The notes under the pieces were generated by a model. That model worked only from the letters and a program-made list of their open reading frames with translations. It was not told where the DNA came from and did not search any database. A stretch of DNA of 64,000 nucleotides. It comes from Madurella fahalii. Lineage: Eukaryota; Ascomycota; Sordariomycetes; Sordariales. Where the stretch lies: contig CM056877.1 in the NCBI GenBank assembly GCA_029876055.1, positions 558,001 to 622,000 on the forward strand, written 5' to 3'. The position numbers and the translations under genes are program-made. How positions within the stretch are numbered: the stretch's first letter is position 1; each line of letters opens with the position of its first letter. This document shows, in pieces, positions 42,773 to 53,265 of this stretch.

Positions 42773-43964
42773 ATATCACCCTCTCTAGGTCGTACGGTAT
42801 AAGGCCGGCTCCGGTAAATCCACCCTGGATGTTCTTTTCTGTAATTGAAGCAAAAAACGCTTCTCTAAACCCACAAAGAAACTCTAACTTGCTGATATAT
42901 ATGATGTTCATCCGTATTAACTGCTCAATCTGGCAGCTATACGCCTTTTTCAACAGCGAAAAACAGCCAACATCCAATAGCTGAAGTAGGTGCGAGGATA
43001 CGGAGGCATATAAAGTGTGATAATGTTATGCTCCTGGCAGTAGGTCTCGAATTCTTCGGAATGGTAGCTATCGTAGCCGTCAAGGATCAGCAGCCGGTAT
43101 TTGCCCTTCGTACGAGATGCTGTATGGAAATCGAAGTACCGAATCCAATCTGTGCCTTTCTCATTGGTAGTCTAGCCATTATCGGTTGTTGCAATATACC
43201 AGTTGGCCGGAAGGTTGCACTCTCGATACTAATTAACGAGGTGATATTATCCGGCTAAGATAATGAATAGCGGGATAGCCCAATCCAAGGCATTTACTCC
43301 TTGGATAACTGTAGCCCACTCTCGATTACCAGGCTAGGCCTATTTAGCCCTACTACGGCTATCAGAAGTAGTAACTACTATAGTAGGGATAATAATGCCT
43401 ATTATAAAACCGGTCTCATCGAAATTATATAAATCTTTGTCAAGGATACCGTATTTAGCCTTAGTATTATATACAAGTATAAACTACTTACGAATAACCT
43501 TTGGATCTTCGTATTTAGCCCTCTAGTAGTCGTATTTACGTATAAAACGCGTCCGAAGTTCTGGCTGGCGCTTAACGAAGTTATGAGCCCAGCGTTTGCC
43601 GACAGGGGGCACGTCGCGTTCGCATAGCAATCGATTGGCCATATCTTCTACATACGAAAGCCGGGGATGAAATGCACGCATATATAACTCAATTATATAT
43701 CGAATAATCGATTGCTCTTCCAAATCCGTGAGCTTACGCGAATTGGCGATAAGGTCGTGTCGAGGAAGTCGGCCGGCCTTTCGGTAACGAAGCGTTCTTT
43801 CTGCAATATCGTACAACTCAGCTGCAGCCGGAATGCTAAGCTTGGTATCGTTTTGAAGAGCTTGCAGGGCCAAAAGAGTCCTTGCTTCTTTTAAAGGGGT
43901 CCCCATGGCTTGTTGTAGTAAATTTTGTAGAAGATGTAGAGAGAGACGCGTTGTAGTAGGGAAG

Positions 43965-44005
43965 CGGCCGCTCGCTTAGATCGGCCGCTCGCTTATCACG
44001 CACGT
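43965..44005 (-). repeat. Right terminal inverted repeat of the Fot1-like element
   Basis: Exact reverse complement of the left 41 bp. Confidence 0.93.
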
Positions 44006-44007
44006 TA

Positions 44008-44539
44008 CGCATAATTGCCTCCTGTTCCCGTTAGACAAGCTTCAGGCGGGTGGTGACTAGGACTACTCGTGCGCAACTACCGGGATCAGGGATAGGCTCG
44101 AGGAAAGAAGTAGCACCGTTTCGGGCATGATGACTGCGGCTCCTAAATGAGCTCCAATACGTCGGCACATCGGTGAAGAAGTAGTTCCTAATATTTACTC
44201 CCTACTAATTCGAGCATTTTGTACTCTGGGAATCTTTCATCCGCTAGCACACGCCCACGTCTTGGTGTCTTGGTGCTCTGGCTAGTAGCCTCCAAACTGA
44301 GGTACTGCGATAGCTAAAGCTAAGGTATTCTGCGAGTCTAGTCGGGATTTGATAGTGTGGTTGTTTGGGTGCATAATTAAAACATCTGATTTAAAAGCGT
44401 GCTGGTAATCAATTGACCGAAGGTGTCTTCGTGAGACGACTGCAAGTCAGGATGTGGAGTTCAGTTTGTAAAGGGATCCATCGTGACCGATGAAGGCAGG
44501 CAAGCCATTACATATAGACAAGCGTACGCAGAACCGCCC
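44008..44539. other. Intergenic interval
   Basis: Between the transposon and the 3' end of the GTPase gene. No supported feature. Confidence 0.5.
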
Positions 44540-46277
44540 TCATGTCTGCCCAGCAACTGCCCTGGCACTAATCAGGCTTTTTCCGTGCTCGTTTCTTCCC
44601 CAGTCAACTGCAGTTTGCAGCTCCCGCATGCACTTCTCCTTACTGTAAGAGTTGCTCGACGTGATTTCAGCAGTCAAGCGGCTCGACATGTGCTGGCGGC
44701 CCTTGCTCTTCTGGAAGTCGTACACCAGCCGGCGGAACATTTCCTGGTCCACCACCTTGTCCGGATGATCTTTGTACTCCCAGAAGATACTCTCATACAG
44801 GAGTGTGATCCCCGCGATCAGTTTGAGCAGCACACTTGCCGTCTGCGACGCCGTCAGGGGTCCGAAAATGTTGATAGCCATCAGGAACTGGGCACCGATC
44901 CGGTCAAGCACAGTTACGTCGAAGCAAGCTTGCAAGATGAGGTTGCGATTCTTGGGCTCCTGGATCAGGGCGTTGCATCCCGGGATGCGCCAGACAGTAT
45001 TGATGGCGGCGAGGATCTTGGTAAAAGACTTGTAGAGAGCCGTAGCGCCGATGAAAGGAACAAAAGGGACCGAATTGAAGCCAACTGCATTCCAGAAGAC
45101 GCTCATGCCAACTTCCATTGAGGCTGTCGGAGCGCCATGGTTAGCCATGTTTGCAACCGGGGGGGAATTGGGGGTTGTGAAGCGGGACTGTGACGCACAT
45201 TGTAACTTCATATCAGCAGAATGAGCTTGAGCTGCTGTCCACAAGAGTTTGAGGCCGTCTTCGAGGAGGATCTCCCGCGTTTCTTTGACCAGCGTGCCCA
45301 CGCCAGCCACTGAGTTTCCATCTGTATCCGCAGGCACCAATTCCATCAGCCTCTGGGCCGAACAGGAAAGCGAGCAAGCAACCAAGATAAGTGCGTACCT
45401 AGATCATCACCCGGCCGGATTCCGATGCGTGCGGTGATGACACGATTTCGCCTGCCAAAGGTTCGCTCGAACTGGCCTAGATAATTCTCCACATACTCGG
45501 AGACGGCGGCATTATACGCTAGCTTCTGAATATGGGGAATGTCTGGTTGCACGCCACTGTTCATCTGCCTCCTTAGCTCATTAATGAAGGCGCCGTCCAC
45601 CAACTTGTCAAACTGTGTGAAGACAACGACAACGGGTATGTTGCCGACGTCGGTCTTCTGGAAGAATTCTAGCTCGGCTTCCTGAATGGGTCTGTTGGAG
45701 CTGCAGCTGATACAGTACCTGCAGAGAAGACTGATAAGCACGCGTTCGGGGGCAGAGCGACAGCAACAATGGGGGTGGAGGAGTCGTGTGTTGGACGGAC
45801 CAAATACAATGCAGCTGGTCCGCAAGTCGATGCTGTGTCTTGCGGAAGTTGATGAACTTGGTAATTTCGTTCACGCAGCCCATGTCTCCGGCTTCGAAGC
45901 CGCCTGAATCGTGGAGAATCAAGTTCTCATTTGTGCCTTCGAATGTGATAGGGTGCCAGATTCTGTCCTTGGTGGTCCCGATTGAGTAGTGGCTGACTCC
46001 GGCCTGCGAGAATGAGAGGTCAATCATTCTGCCCTCGACGCAGAGCTGGGTATAGCCCGTCAAAAAGACCAACCTGTTTCGGAGGAATCCCGAAAACCTT
46101 GGAACAGATAGTCGACTTGCCAACTCCAGCTTTCCCAATGATCAGGATTCGGAACTTGTCGCACGATTCGGGGAGATCGAGGACTTCCGTCGATGGACCT
46201 TCAATGACGATCTTGGCAGTATCGACATCTTTTTGGAAGTCATCGTTGGGAGAATTGAGATCCAGCTTTATCAGGCC
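44540..46277 (-). CDS. P-loop GTPase-domain protein (5' exon unresolved)
   Basis: Exons about 46277..46074, 46003..45801, 45718..45399, 45321..45199 and 45123..44540 join in phase (introns of 70, 82, 77 and 75 nt). G motifs are clear: G1 IIGKAGVGKST, G3 LHDSGGFEAG (DxxG), and VVVVFTQFDKL in place of NKxD (G4). The family has the typical HYSIGTTKDRIWHPITFEGTNEN effector region and QLHCIW after G3. It is common in fungi, often in accessory or incompatibility-related genes, and resembles septin/AIG1-like G domains. The C-terminal part has two hydrophobic helical stretches (FVPFIGATALYKSFTKILAAI, SVLLKLIAGITLLYESIFW) suggesting membrane association. The exon carrying the start codon is upstream of a probable acceptor at 46278 and was not found. 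The 75-nt intron at 45198..45124 has no stop and could be retained. Confidence 0.82.
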
Positions 46278-47028
46278 CTAGATGTCCCGTTTCAGCAAGC
46301 CACGAGAGACATGGTTGCCGTTGGACGTTTCAACTGGATGGTTGATGTGCCCGGGCTGGCGGCACATGCATCTAGCTTGCAGCTGGGGTTGGACAAAGAG
46401 GCAAACTCGCACGGGAACTGGACGCCATCTTGGACTCTGGAAATCCAGGGCGGCAAGGATGGCGGTAATTGGATGGAATCGTTGGATATACGGCAGCCTG
46501 GGCATGCCAGGTAGCATCCGACGCCAGCTCCTCTGTCAAGCTCCAATGTAGGGCAAGGGTTTGACAGCTTCGCTTATCGGCTGTAGAACTGAGTCTTGTG
46601 GTTGGTTATTGGACGCCACCCGACCTGAAAACATCCTCCCTTATCCAAGCCCCATTGCGGCCACATCGGGCACCAGATGCAGCCCGACGAAGATGGAACG
46701 GTTGACTTCCCACCCGTAGGTAATCATACATCGGCTCCATATCTATCGTACACGTATACAGCACGTCGCTTGATTACAATATATTGCTAACAATCGCCAA
46801 AAGGTAAAAAACGCTGTGTAGATTATCTCGCTCCCCCCAACCCCTGTTGATCCGAGGTAGGTCAATCCGCTGATGCGCGCCAGCCTTGCCAGCCGCCCAA
46901 GAAACAATGCGTAACCTCCGTCTCCTCACTATCAAAGGGGGTATATCGATATGTCGTTAACCGACCGTCTCACCAGCCGCCACCCCATCGCAACCTCCCC
47001 CTCGCGGAGCTCCATCATCCTAGCCCTC
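46278..47028. other. Interval containing the unresolved 5' end of the GTPase gene
   Basis: One candidate start, MASSSRASLPLCP near 46430 on the minus strand, lacks a donor in the right phase. The remainder shows no supported feature. Confidence 0.4.
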
Positions 47029-47631
47029 TCACCGCTCAAGATCACCCAACCCCTTCTTCCTCATCCCCCTCGTCACCCTCTTCGTGACCGCCCCTCCCTC
47101 ATCACCTCTCCGTCTCTTATTCCCATCCGCCATCTCCTTTTGCTTTTCCTTCTCCTTCTTCCTCTTCTCTTTCTCCTTCTCCTTCTCCTTCTCCTTCTCC
47201 TCCTCCTCCTTCTCCCTCCTCATCGCCTCCCTGTCCTCCCTCACCACCTCAGCCGTCCGCTCCGCAACCTGGTCCTCCCACCGCTCCAGCTCCCGGAGCG
47301 AGACGTGCTCGAGGATCTCAAAGTACGGCACCAGCCCGCGCGCCGCGGGCCGGTCGGTGTAGCCAACGTAGTAGACCGCTATGATCTGCGTGTCGTGGGG
47401 GGGCGGGTGGTCCGGCAGGCGCCGGGGGAGCATGATCTTGTCGATGATGTAGCCGGTGGTGCTGTTCAGCGGGGGGAGGAGGGAGAGTTCCGGCGGCGGC
47501 GGGCCCGAGTTGGGGATATAAGGGCCGATGAGGGCGTTGCGGCCTCTGCTCTTGCCTTGGCCTATTCGGCCGCGGTTGGTTGCTGTGGTAGGTGGCTGCG
47601 GCTGCGTCGTTCTAGGATTGGGCCGGGCCAT
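47029..47631 (-). CDS. Basic Lys/Glu-rich protein, probably nuclear
   Basis: Intronless, 200 residues. The N-terminus is Arg/Pro/Thr-rich (about residues 1-35). A compact middle (about residues 38-120) reads IGPYIPNSG ... GYIIDKIMLPRRL ... TQIIAVYYVGYTDRPAARGLVPYFEILEHVSLRELERWEDQV and looks like a folded domain. Then comes a highly charged helix of alternating KE pairs (about residues 135-170), encoded by a CTT/CTC triplet tract on the plus strand, and a basic tail with GNKRRRGD, a nuclear-localisation-like signal. The I-I-D-K-I plus Y-Y-V-G-Y pattern recalls chromo-type domains but the match is weak. Function unknown. Confidence 0.65.
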   Translation of the reverse strand: MARPNPRTTQPQPPTTATNRGRIGQGKSRGRNALIGPYIPNSGPPPPELSLLPPLNSTTGYIIDKIMLPRRLPDHPPPHDTQIIAVYYVGYTDRPAARGLVPYFEILEHVSLRELERWEDQVAERTAEVVREDREAMRREKEEEEKEKEKEKEKEKRKKEKEKQKEMADGNKRRRGDEGGAVTKRVTRGMRKKGLGDLER

Positions 47632-48669
47632 GGCAATTTCTAGAGTTGCAGGGTGGTTTTTTTTTTGTTTTTTTTGGTTCGAGTGCTTGGCGGCACTGGA
47701 GATCGGGATTTGACTGAGTAAGTAGATGGTGGATGATTAGGGAGAACTGAGTGAGTGCGACGCGACGCTGCCCTATGTGGCTGGGTAACGTAGGAGGTGA
47801 GTTGAGACGGATACGCACCTGCCGCTTATTGGGCAAGCGTAGCCGTGGATATAGCGGTTACAGGCCGGTAGCTGCGTCCTTCGGAACACCTAAGCAGAAT
47901 GGTTATCGTGCTGCTTTCGAGTTGACAACGAGATCTAGACGAGAGATTAGAGTCGTATATCTACTTGAGGTCGGCTAAGTTGCGATGTAATAATCGCCAA
48001 TGCCCTGTTCAGATTTCAGTAGGTTCCAGCTGATGCGGGGGTAGTTACCGTTCTATTGTCGACTCGTTTCAATGGTAATGCTAACGGAGCCAAGTTAGCC
48101 CGCGAACCAAGCCAGTTCTAAAGATGCGGCGACTATCGGTAGCTAAGCTTCAGCGGCTACCGTGAGAGCGTGCAAGGTAAATTTAAACGTGATGGAGCAA
48201 ATTTCAAAGTTGCAAGTGGTCAAATCCACCCAGCCTCCCCACTCTCCTGTTTGTTCAACGCGCACTCCCGCTGTCCGCAGCACAAACAAAACAAAACTAG
48301 GTTACATATAAGTTATTCTCCAGATAGGGTATGACGACTTCACTAATACCGTAGACGCTACCGCAGAAATTCGTTGGTACAGGTACTGAAAACGTACCTT
48401 AGTATGCCCAGTGAAAGAGATGCAGACTAGGCACCTTAGTTTATAATCAATTACAAACCAGCAGTCCTCTATGCAAAAACCCAACGCTGTAAGCCCACTG
48501 AAATGGTGCAGAAACACACATCTATACCCACATACCCACCAAAACAAGGGGGAGGGCAAAGACGGCCAAATGCCAGACAGACAAGATAGACAAGACAGGT
48601 CAGGCGACACCACCACAAATTGGGTCCCTGCAGCCTAAACAAGATCAAAACAACATGTGCAGATAGAGC

Positions 48670-48687
48670 TCCCTCTGATCAGAGGGA
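48670..48687. repeat. 18-bp perfect palindrome, copy 1
   Basis: TCCCTCTGATCAGAGGGA; symmetry extends one more base on each side (C..G). Followed at once by the hairpin CTTTGC-AC-GCAAAG (48693..48706) and AAGCTC-N7-GAGCTT (48708..48726). Confidence 0.9.
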
Positions 48688-48862
48688 GATCGCTTTGCAC
48701 GCAAAGAAAGCTCGTCAATTGAGCTTGCAACAAGTGTGAAGAAAGGTACTGAATTGATTGTCCTGTCTAAGGAACACCGGCCAGGACGGCCCTACTTATG
48801 GTGCGAAAGAAAATGGGCCCACGGCAAGTTCCAGCCCCCGGGGCACCATCCTAGCAACTGTG

Positions 48863-48880
48863 TCCCTCTGATCAGAGGGA
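48863..48880. repeat. 18-bp perfect palindrome, copy 2
   Basis: The same 18 bases as copy 1, start to start 193 bp away; symmetry extends one base with a different pair (G..C). Confidence 0.9.
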
Positions 48881-49185
48881 CCCCGCCCTCTGGGGACTGT
48901 TTTCCCCAACTCACCACACTGGGCCAATAAAGTTAAAAAAAAAAGGAAAGAAGAAGAATAAGAAGAAAAGAAAAAGACTGAAAGAAAGAAAGTCGTGCTC
49001 TCTCCATAACGTTACGAGGGCATTCTTGTTTTGCCAGAAGACTACCATTTCTTTAGACAGTGATCGTAGTCAAAACTTTGCTCATCTGTCCTTGGAGCTC
49101 CTAATGTCTCACATTCGTCCCCAGAATTGCCACGACTATTCCATTTCCACCCTTTTACGGGAAAGCATTCTAACTCCTGGTATTG

Positions 49186-50418
49186 CTACGTACTTTTTCC
49201 AACAACTTCTTCTCTCTCTAACCCCGTGGGATTGGTGGCAGCCATCTGCATGTGGCTAGCTGGGGAATGGATGTCGATGAATGGGTTCGGGTCTGAGATT
49301 TGGTCCAAATTGGCGAGAGTATGGTTAACACCGCGGTGGGATGCTTCGTCCGCCTGGACAGCCGTCAGCAAAATACTCCGGAAAATGAACTCGAGGAAAC
49401 CTACCCTTATATACAAGATCAGATCACGCATGGTCCTCCTACCCTCTGGCATATTCCAGTACTTGACAGCAATATCCGGGATCCTAAAGTTTGGGTCCGT
49501 CCACTTGGGCAGCAGCCCCTGATCTATTTCATGGATGCAGCGGGTGTACGTATGGACAGCTTCCTCCTCCAAGTAGCCGACGAAACGGTGGCAAAATCTT
49601 GGGCATATCAGGTAGGCGATGAACATGGTGTTGTAGAAGGTGCCCTGAGCGGCCCACACCATGAACCTCATGAACCAACCAGGCTTATACATCTCCAAAA
49701 AAGTGAGCAGGTGCATTCGCTCGTTGTATGACTCTTCTAAGAGCGTCTTGATCCAGCCTTGGTCGGGCTTGAAGCGACGGATAGAGTGGAGGTGGCGGAG
49801 AGTGCCGGCAACGATACCAGGTACGCCTGCAATGGTTTCAAGGAAGATAAAGCGTACCATCTGTGACAGATGTCGGTTAATACGAGCTTCAGAGGAATCC
49901 CAGATTGGGCAGAAGCGGCACACACCCACTGAGACTCTGTCATGGGTTTATAAACCGTCACTGGAGGCTTGGCGTCCTTGGTGTCAACTTTGGGCTCCTG
50001 GCCCATGCCAGTAACAAAATCCATGGTCCATCTGAAGCACACCAGTTAGTTGATCCTTTTAGAAATTCTTGACGGTGAGAACGCGCCTGCAAATCTTAAT
50101 CGCGCGCCACGCCACTCGATCACCCATGGTGCGTGGCTTCCGGTGGCTGGGTACCACTTCGGGCACCACGTTGCCGTCCCATCCTTTGTGTGGCCAGGTT
50201 AGTGGCAAGGAGCCCAAGGTTGTCGTGTGCTTGACATGGGCGGTTTGTTGCGTCTGGGCTGTGAGTGTGCCATGAGGGCGGCAGCAGACTTTGAGCGTCC
50301 CAAGGCGCCCTGCAGCTGCTGGAACAGCAAGACAAAATGACTGCCGAGGTGAACAGGAGTAGGCCACACACTCAGCCCTCTGAAATAGTTTGTGTTGGGC
50401 CCGAAGACGGTATGTCAT
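49186..50418 (-). CDS. aox: Mitochondrial alternative oxidase
   Basis: Exons 50418..50087, 50031..49926, 49860..49405 and 49353..49186 give 353 residues, a normal length for fungal AOX. The N-terminus (MTYRLRAQHKLFQR ...) is Arg-rich and presequence-like. Motifs that bind the diiron centre are all present: FLETIAG (Glu154), NERMH (Glu193, His196), YLEEEAV (Glu244-246) and ADEASH (Glu301, His304). The C-terminus EREEVVGK is typical. AOX oxidises ubiquinol and reduces oxygen to water at the inner face of the inner membrane, bypassing complexes III and IV. Intron 1 (50086..50032) appears to start GC (AG|GCGCGT) with branch CTAAC; intron 2 starts GTGTGT; intron 3 is 51 nt with no stop. The HRGVNHT stretch differs slightly from the common HREVNHT, so this may be a second, divergent AOX copy. 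Confidence 0.92.
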
Positions 50419-51480
50419 GGTAGCTGGATTAGAAGCAGTCAACGAGATACTGTTCTTGAGCTCATTCTAGCCGCCACTTCGGAATTCAGACTGGGAGCCG
50501 GTGCTTTATACTCGATCATCCCGGTTGGCAGGGCGTAGCTCCATGATGTAGACTCGTCGCCCGTCGGGTGAATCATTTGCTGGGCAACCAGTTGACCGTC
50601 CGGTAACGGAATACTCAACCCATGGTCAACATCCGAGTATCACTCTCGAGGAGTAAATGGGACGAAAATCGCCCGGGACGGAGACACTTGTTTCGAAAAC
50701 ACCCGGATGTGATTAGTTCACTGACACGTGGGTTGGCAGCTACCGAGAAGCAACTGGCCCCTAGGATAAGGGTACACTAGGCTTGGTTCTGGCAGATACT
50801 AGGCACCCGAACAGTAAAAAGCAAGCAGCTGAGCAATAAATGAGTTGTGGTAATCCTCCAGTCGGATTGGCCCCGAGGTGCGCCGTTGTGGACCTCGGGC
50901 GAACGATATGAGGTCGACTCACAGCCGGGAGCGGATCGGTAAGGCCAGCGCATGGCGGAACGGCTCTCAATGCTGGTCATGCACAGCTTCACTGGCTGTA
51001 GCTGACGTTGGATAAGGTGTTTTGGAAGCAAATTCGGGCTGTGGGGAAACCGGAGAAGAGGCCTCGGGAACTGGCACGTGAAGCTTCTAGCTTCGGCTAT
51101 GGTTCGGGCGAGGAAGGCGCGCTGCAGACCAACCAACATTCCCATGTGATTGTCGGAAGTTTACAATTGAATTCAATCGTTCAGAGATCCCGTCAAGTAC
51201 ACAATTGAATAGAGACCAGTGCCACTGATGCAGGTAAGAAGCCAGTGCCGTCGCCTAAACCTACCTGAACTAATGTAATGAGGCAAATGAGGACGTTCCC
51301 TTTGAACCTGGTTCTCACCATCCCCGTATACATTTTCTAAGGCAGGTGACACCATCTACTAAATAACCATACCGTGTTTGACTAGCACCTTGACTACCTC
51401 GGTACTCAGGGACTTTTGCGCTCATGTCTTAGCAAGGACAATCTCTAGGAGGTCTAATCCCATTTAGTCCTTATGACATT
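50419..51480. promoter_or_regulatory. Upstream region of the alternative oxidase gene
   Basis: Over 1 kb on the 5' side of AOX without a supported gene. AOX genes in fungi are often induced when the cytochrome pathway is blocked, but I could not identify a specific site. Confidence 0.4.
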
Positions 51481-52993
51481 TCACTGGTTCGAGATAATGT
51501 GGCTTAGATAGGTTTTTTCGACATCACTACCGCTCCATCTCCACAAGCACTCCATGGCCCACACATAGGCGTGGCTCTGGAACCAGACTGTTGCCACGGC
51601 CAAACCCACAGAGAAAACGACTGGCCGCAGCGGGATACCGTCCACAGCTGTCAAGGAGGGATAGAGGAGTCTGCGGAACCAGACCACTTGTCCGCTGTGA
51701 GCCGCACTGTACTTGCTTCCTAGTATGGTGGGAATAGTGGGTCGGCATATCGTGTGTCCCACCCTCTCTGCTATAGCGTGCACCAAGTTTGCGTCAATTG
51801 GGCTTGGAATTAAAACGAGTTGAGACGATACACGGTGTGCACAACCCTCCATGGATAGATGGACCTAGGGTATGAGTCTTAGACGGCGCCTTCCTCTGCC
51901 GGATCCCAGGTTACCGTTGTGTCTAAATATAAAATGCCTGGCCGGCGCGATACCAGACATACACGCTGAGATCTTGAGCAGCTAGATGGCCGTCTTGTTC
52001 CGCTTCGGAACAATCGCGCTGACTGTGCAGTTCTACTGTATCGAATAGTCCCCGTTGGTGCGATTCATCCGTCTTCTGGCACACCTTGACTCAAGACCCT
52101 GATTCGTTATGATGGGTGAGTGCGAGCTGTGCCTGACGAGATGTGCAATTGATGTCAGTTCAAAAACTGCCACGGCGATCGCGCAAAGAGCCATGCCGGT
52201 GGCTATGGTACCAATCTTCTGGAATGTTATCTGTCTAAACAAAGAGAAGAAAGTCGTTTGCACCAATGCGATGACGTCCTGAAATCTCGGGAAGGACGTC
52301 TTGCCTTCGCTCTAGATCATGGGCATATTGATCTTGGTGATGCTAACCTGCTCGTCCCGCAGGTCGCTTGTGGTGCCTATCATTACACAGTAGGGGTCGT
52401 AGAACTCGATATCGGGCCGCGCAATCACTTCTTGCAGGGTTCATCCCCTGGTAAACCGTCTGCAATGCGGGAGGTCGAAGGCTAGTTGATCCAATCTAAA
52501 TGTTGGTGGTAGCGGGCTCCAGATAGTTCAGATAATTACTAATTTTGGCCACCGCCGTCTAAATCCGAGAGGTGGGCGTAGCACACCATCGGCCGCCTGT
52601 GGTAACAGAATAATGAATAGATTGCTTCACTGAGCTTGCCGCCGGCCGCTTTTGTCGATACAGGACGTGTCGTCGACCCAAGCACACTCCAGCCCCCGAG
52701 TTGCCACCACATGGCACATCTACATAATGCCCCATTCTGTCTTCCGCGAACGCCACGTTAAAATCTCGAATCTCGTCAAACATAACTTTTCCCTCTAACG
52801 AAGTATGGGAGAAAATAGCATACTCATCTGGGCTGGGAATTATCAAGCTTGTGGGCACGAGTGTTGAGGAGTCGCACCGTGACGCCGAGTTATCGGGCAA
52901 CTGGTTTGCTATTAAGGAGCCGGGGTAATGGAAATTACTCTCAGTAGCTTCGCAGTTCGGAAATATTGGAGTGGCTTGAAGCCCGGTCTCCAC
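51481..52993 (-). pseudogene. Decayed gene for a membrane protein of unknown family
   Basis: Several coding-like stretches run in one direction but do not join. At 52993..52559 there is an open frame with DEYAIFSHTSLEGKVMFDE. At about 52440..52033 one frame reads LQEVIARPDIEFYDPYCVM ... VSITKINMPMI, a TAG, then SEGKTSFPRFQDVIAL and a membrane helix TIATGMALCAIAVAVFEL. At 51852..51481 another open frame has a second hydrophobic stretch (VVFSVGLAVATVWF). The TAG sits where CAG would read, and a TGA just upstream where CGA would read, both C-to-T changes of the RIP kind. I do not recognise the family. The pieces may belong to one or two genes. Confidence 0.45.
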
Positions 52994-53265
52994 TTCAGCC
53001 GCACACAGCTGTACTGTACATTTGATAGGGATTGGACTTGCGTTAACTACGCAATAATCAAAGTTCGATTACAAACTCTGATATTGAGAATACCTACATC
53101 TCACATATTCGACGAGTTAAAAATTGCAGAGTAATTTGCTACGTATATACTGTGGTTGAACTCTGCGGTTGTTCATGACGTTCCAAGCAGGAAGCGTCCG
53201 TTTTAGTGTAGGTGCGACTTTTTCTCATAAGGTGATTAGCGAACCTCAGCCCTTACCCATTCAGC

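Larger units (their letters stand above)
41951..43906 (-). pseudogene. Fot1/pogo-type DDE transposase, inactivated
   Basis: The N-terminal frame 43906..43523 (127 residues) encodes the two helix-turn-helix DNA-binding parts of this group: an HTH-psq-like block (LSIPAAAELYDIAERTLRYRK) and a CENP-B/Tc5-like block ending FVKRQPELRTRF. The frame then meets TAG where relatives have CAG, and further TAG codons occur at CAG or TGG positions. Catalytic motifs remain readable: NFDETGF (first Asp), LILDGYDS (second Asp) and LLQLLDVGCF (third Asp region, after a lost T). After the nested insertion the frame resumes with SKLDVRIRTP and WVSQTPYNPREA, and ends with a CCHC zinc knuckle (CGVCGKPGHNVRMC) and a stop at 41951. 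The stops are mainly C-to-T or G-to-A changes, as repeat-induced point mutation makes. It cannot encode a working enzyme. Confidence 0.9.
41862..44005 (-). mobile_element. Fot1/pogo-like Tc1-mariner transposon, RIP-like decay, with a nested insertion
   Basis: The 2144-bp element is bounded by perfect 41-bp terminal inverted repeats and flanked by TA on both sides (41860-41861 and 44006-44007), the target duplication of Tc1/mariner elements. The minus strand carries one degraded transposase. Without the 270-bp insertion plus one copy of its target duplication, the element would be about 1.87 kb, a normal Fot1 size. Intact inverted repeats with a broken transposase mean it could move only with help from another copy. 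Confidence 0.92.
47632..49185. other. Intergenic interval with palindromes and a purine-rich tract
   Basis: No gene supported. It holds two identical 18-bp palindromes (listed), other short inverted repeats near 48693-48726, and AATAAA followed by a poly(A) run and a GAA-rich tract near 48930-48990. Confidence 0.5.
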
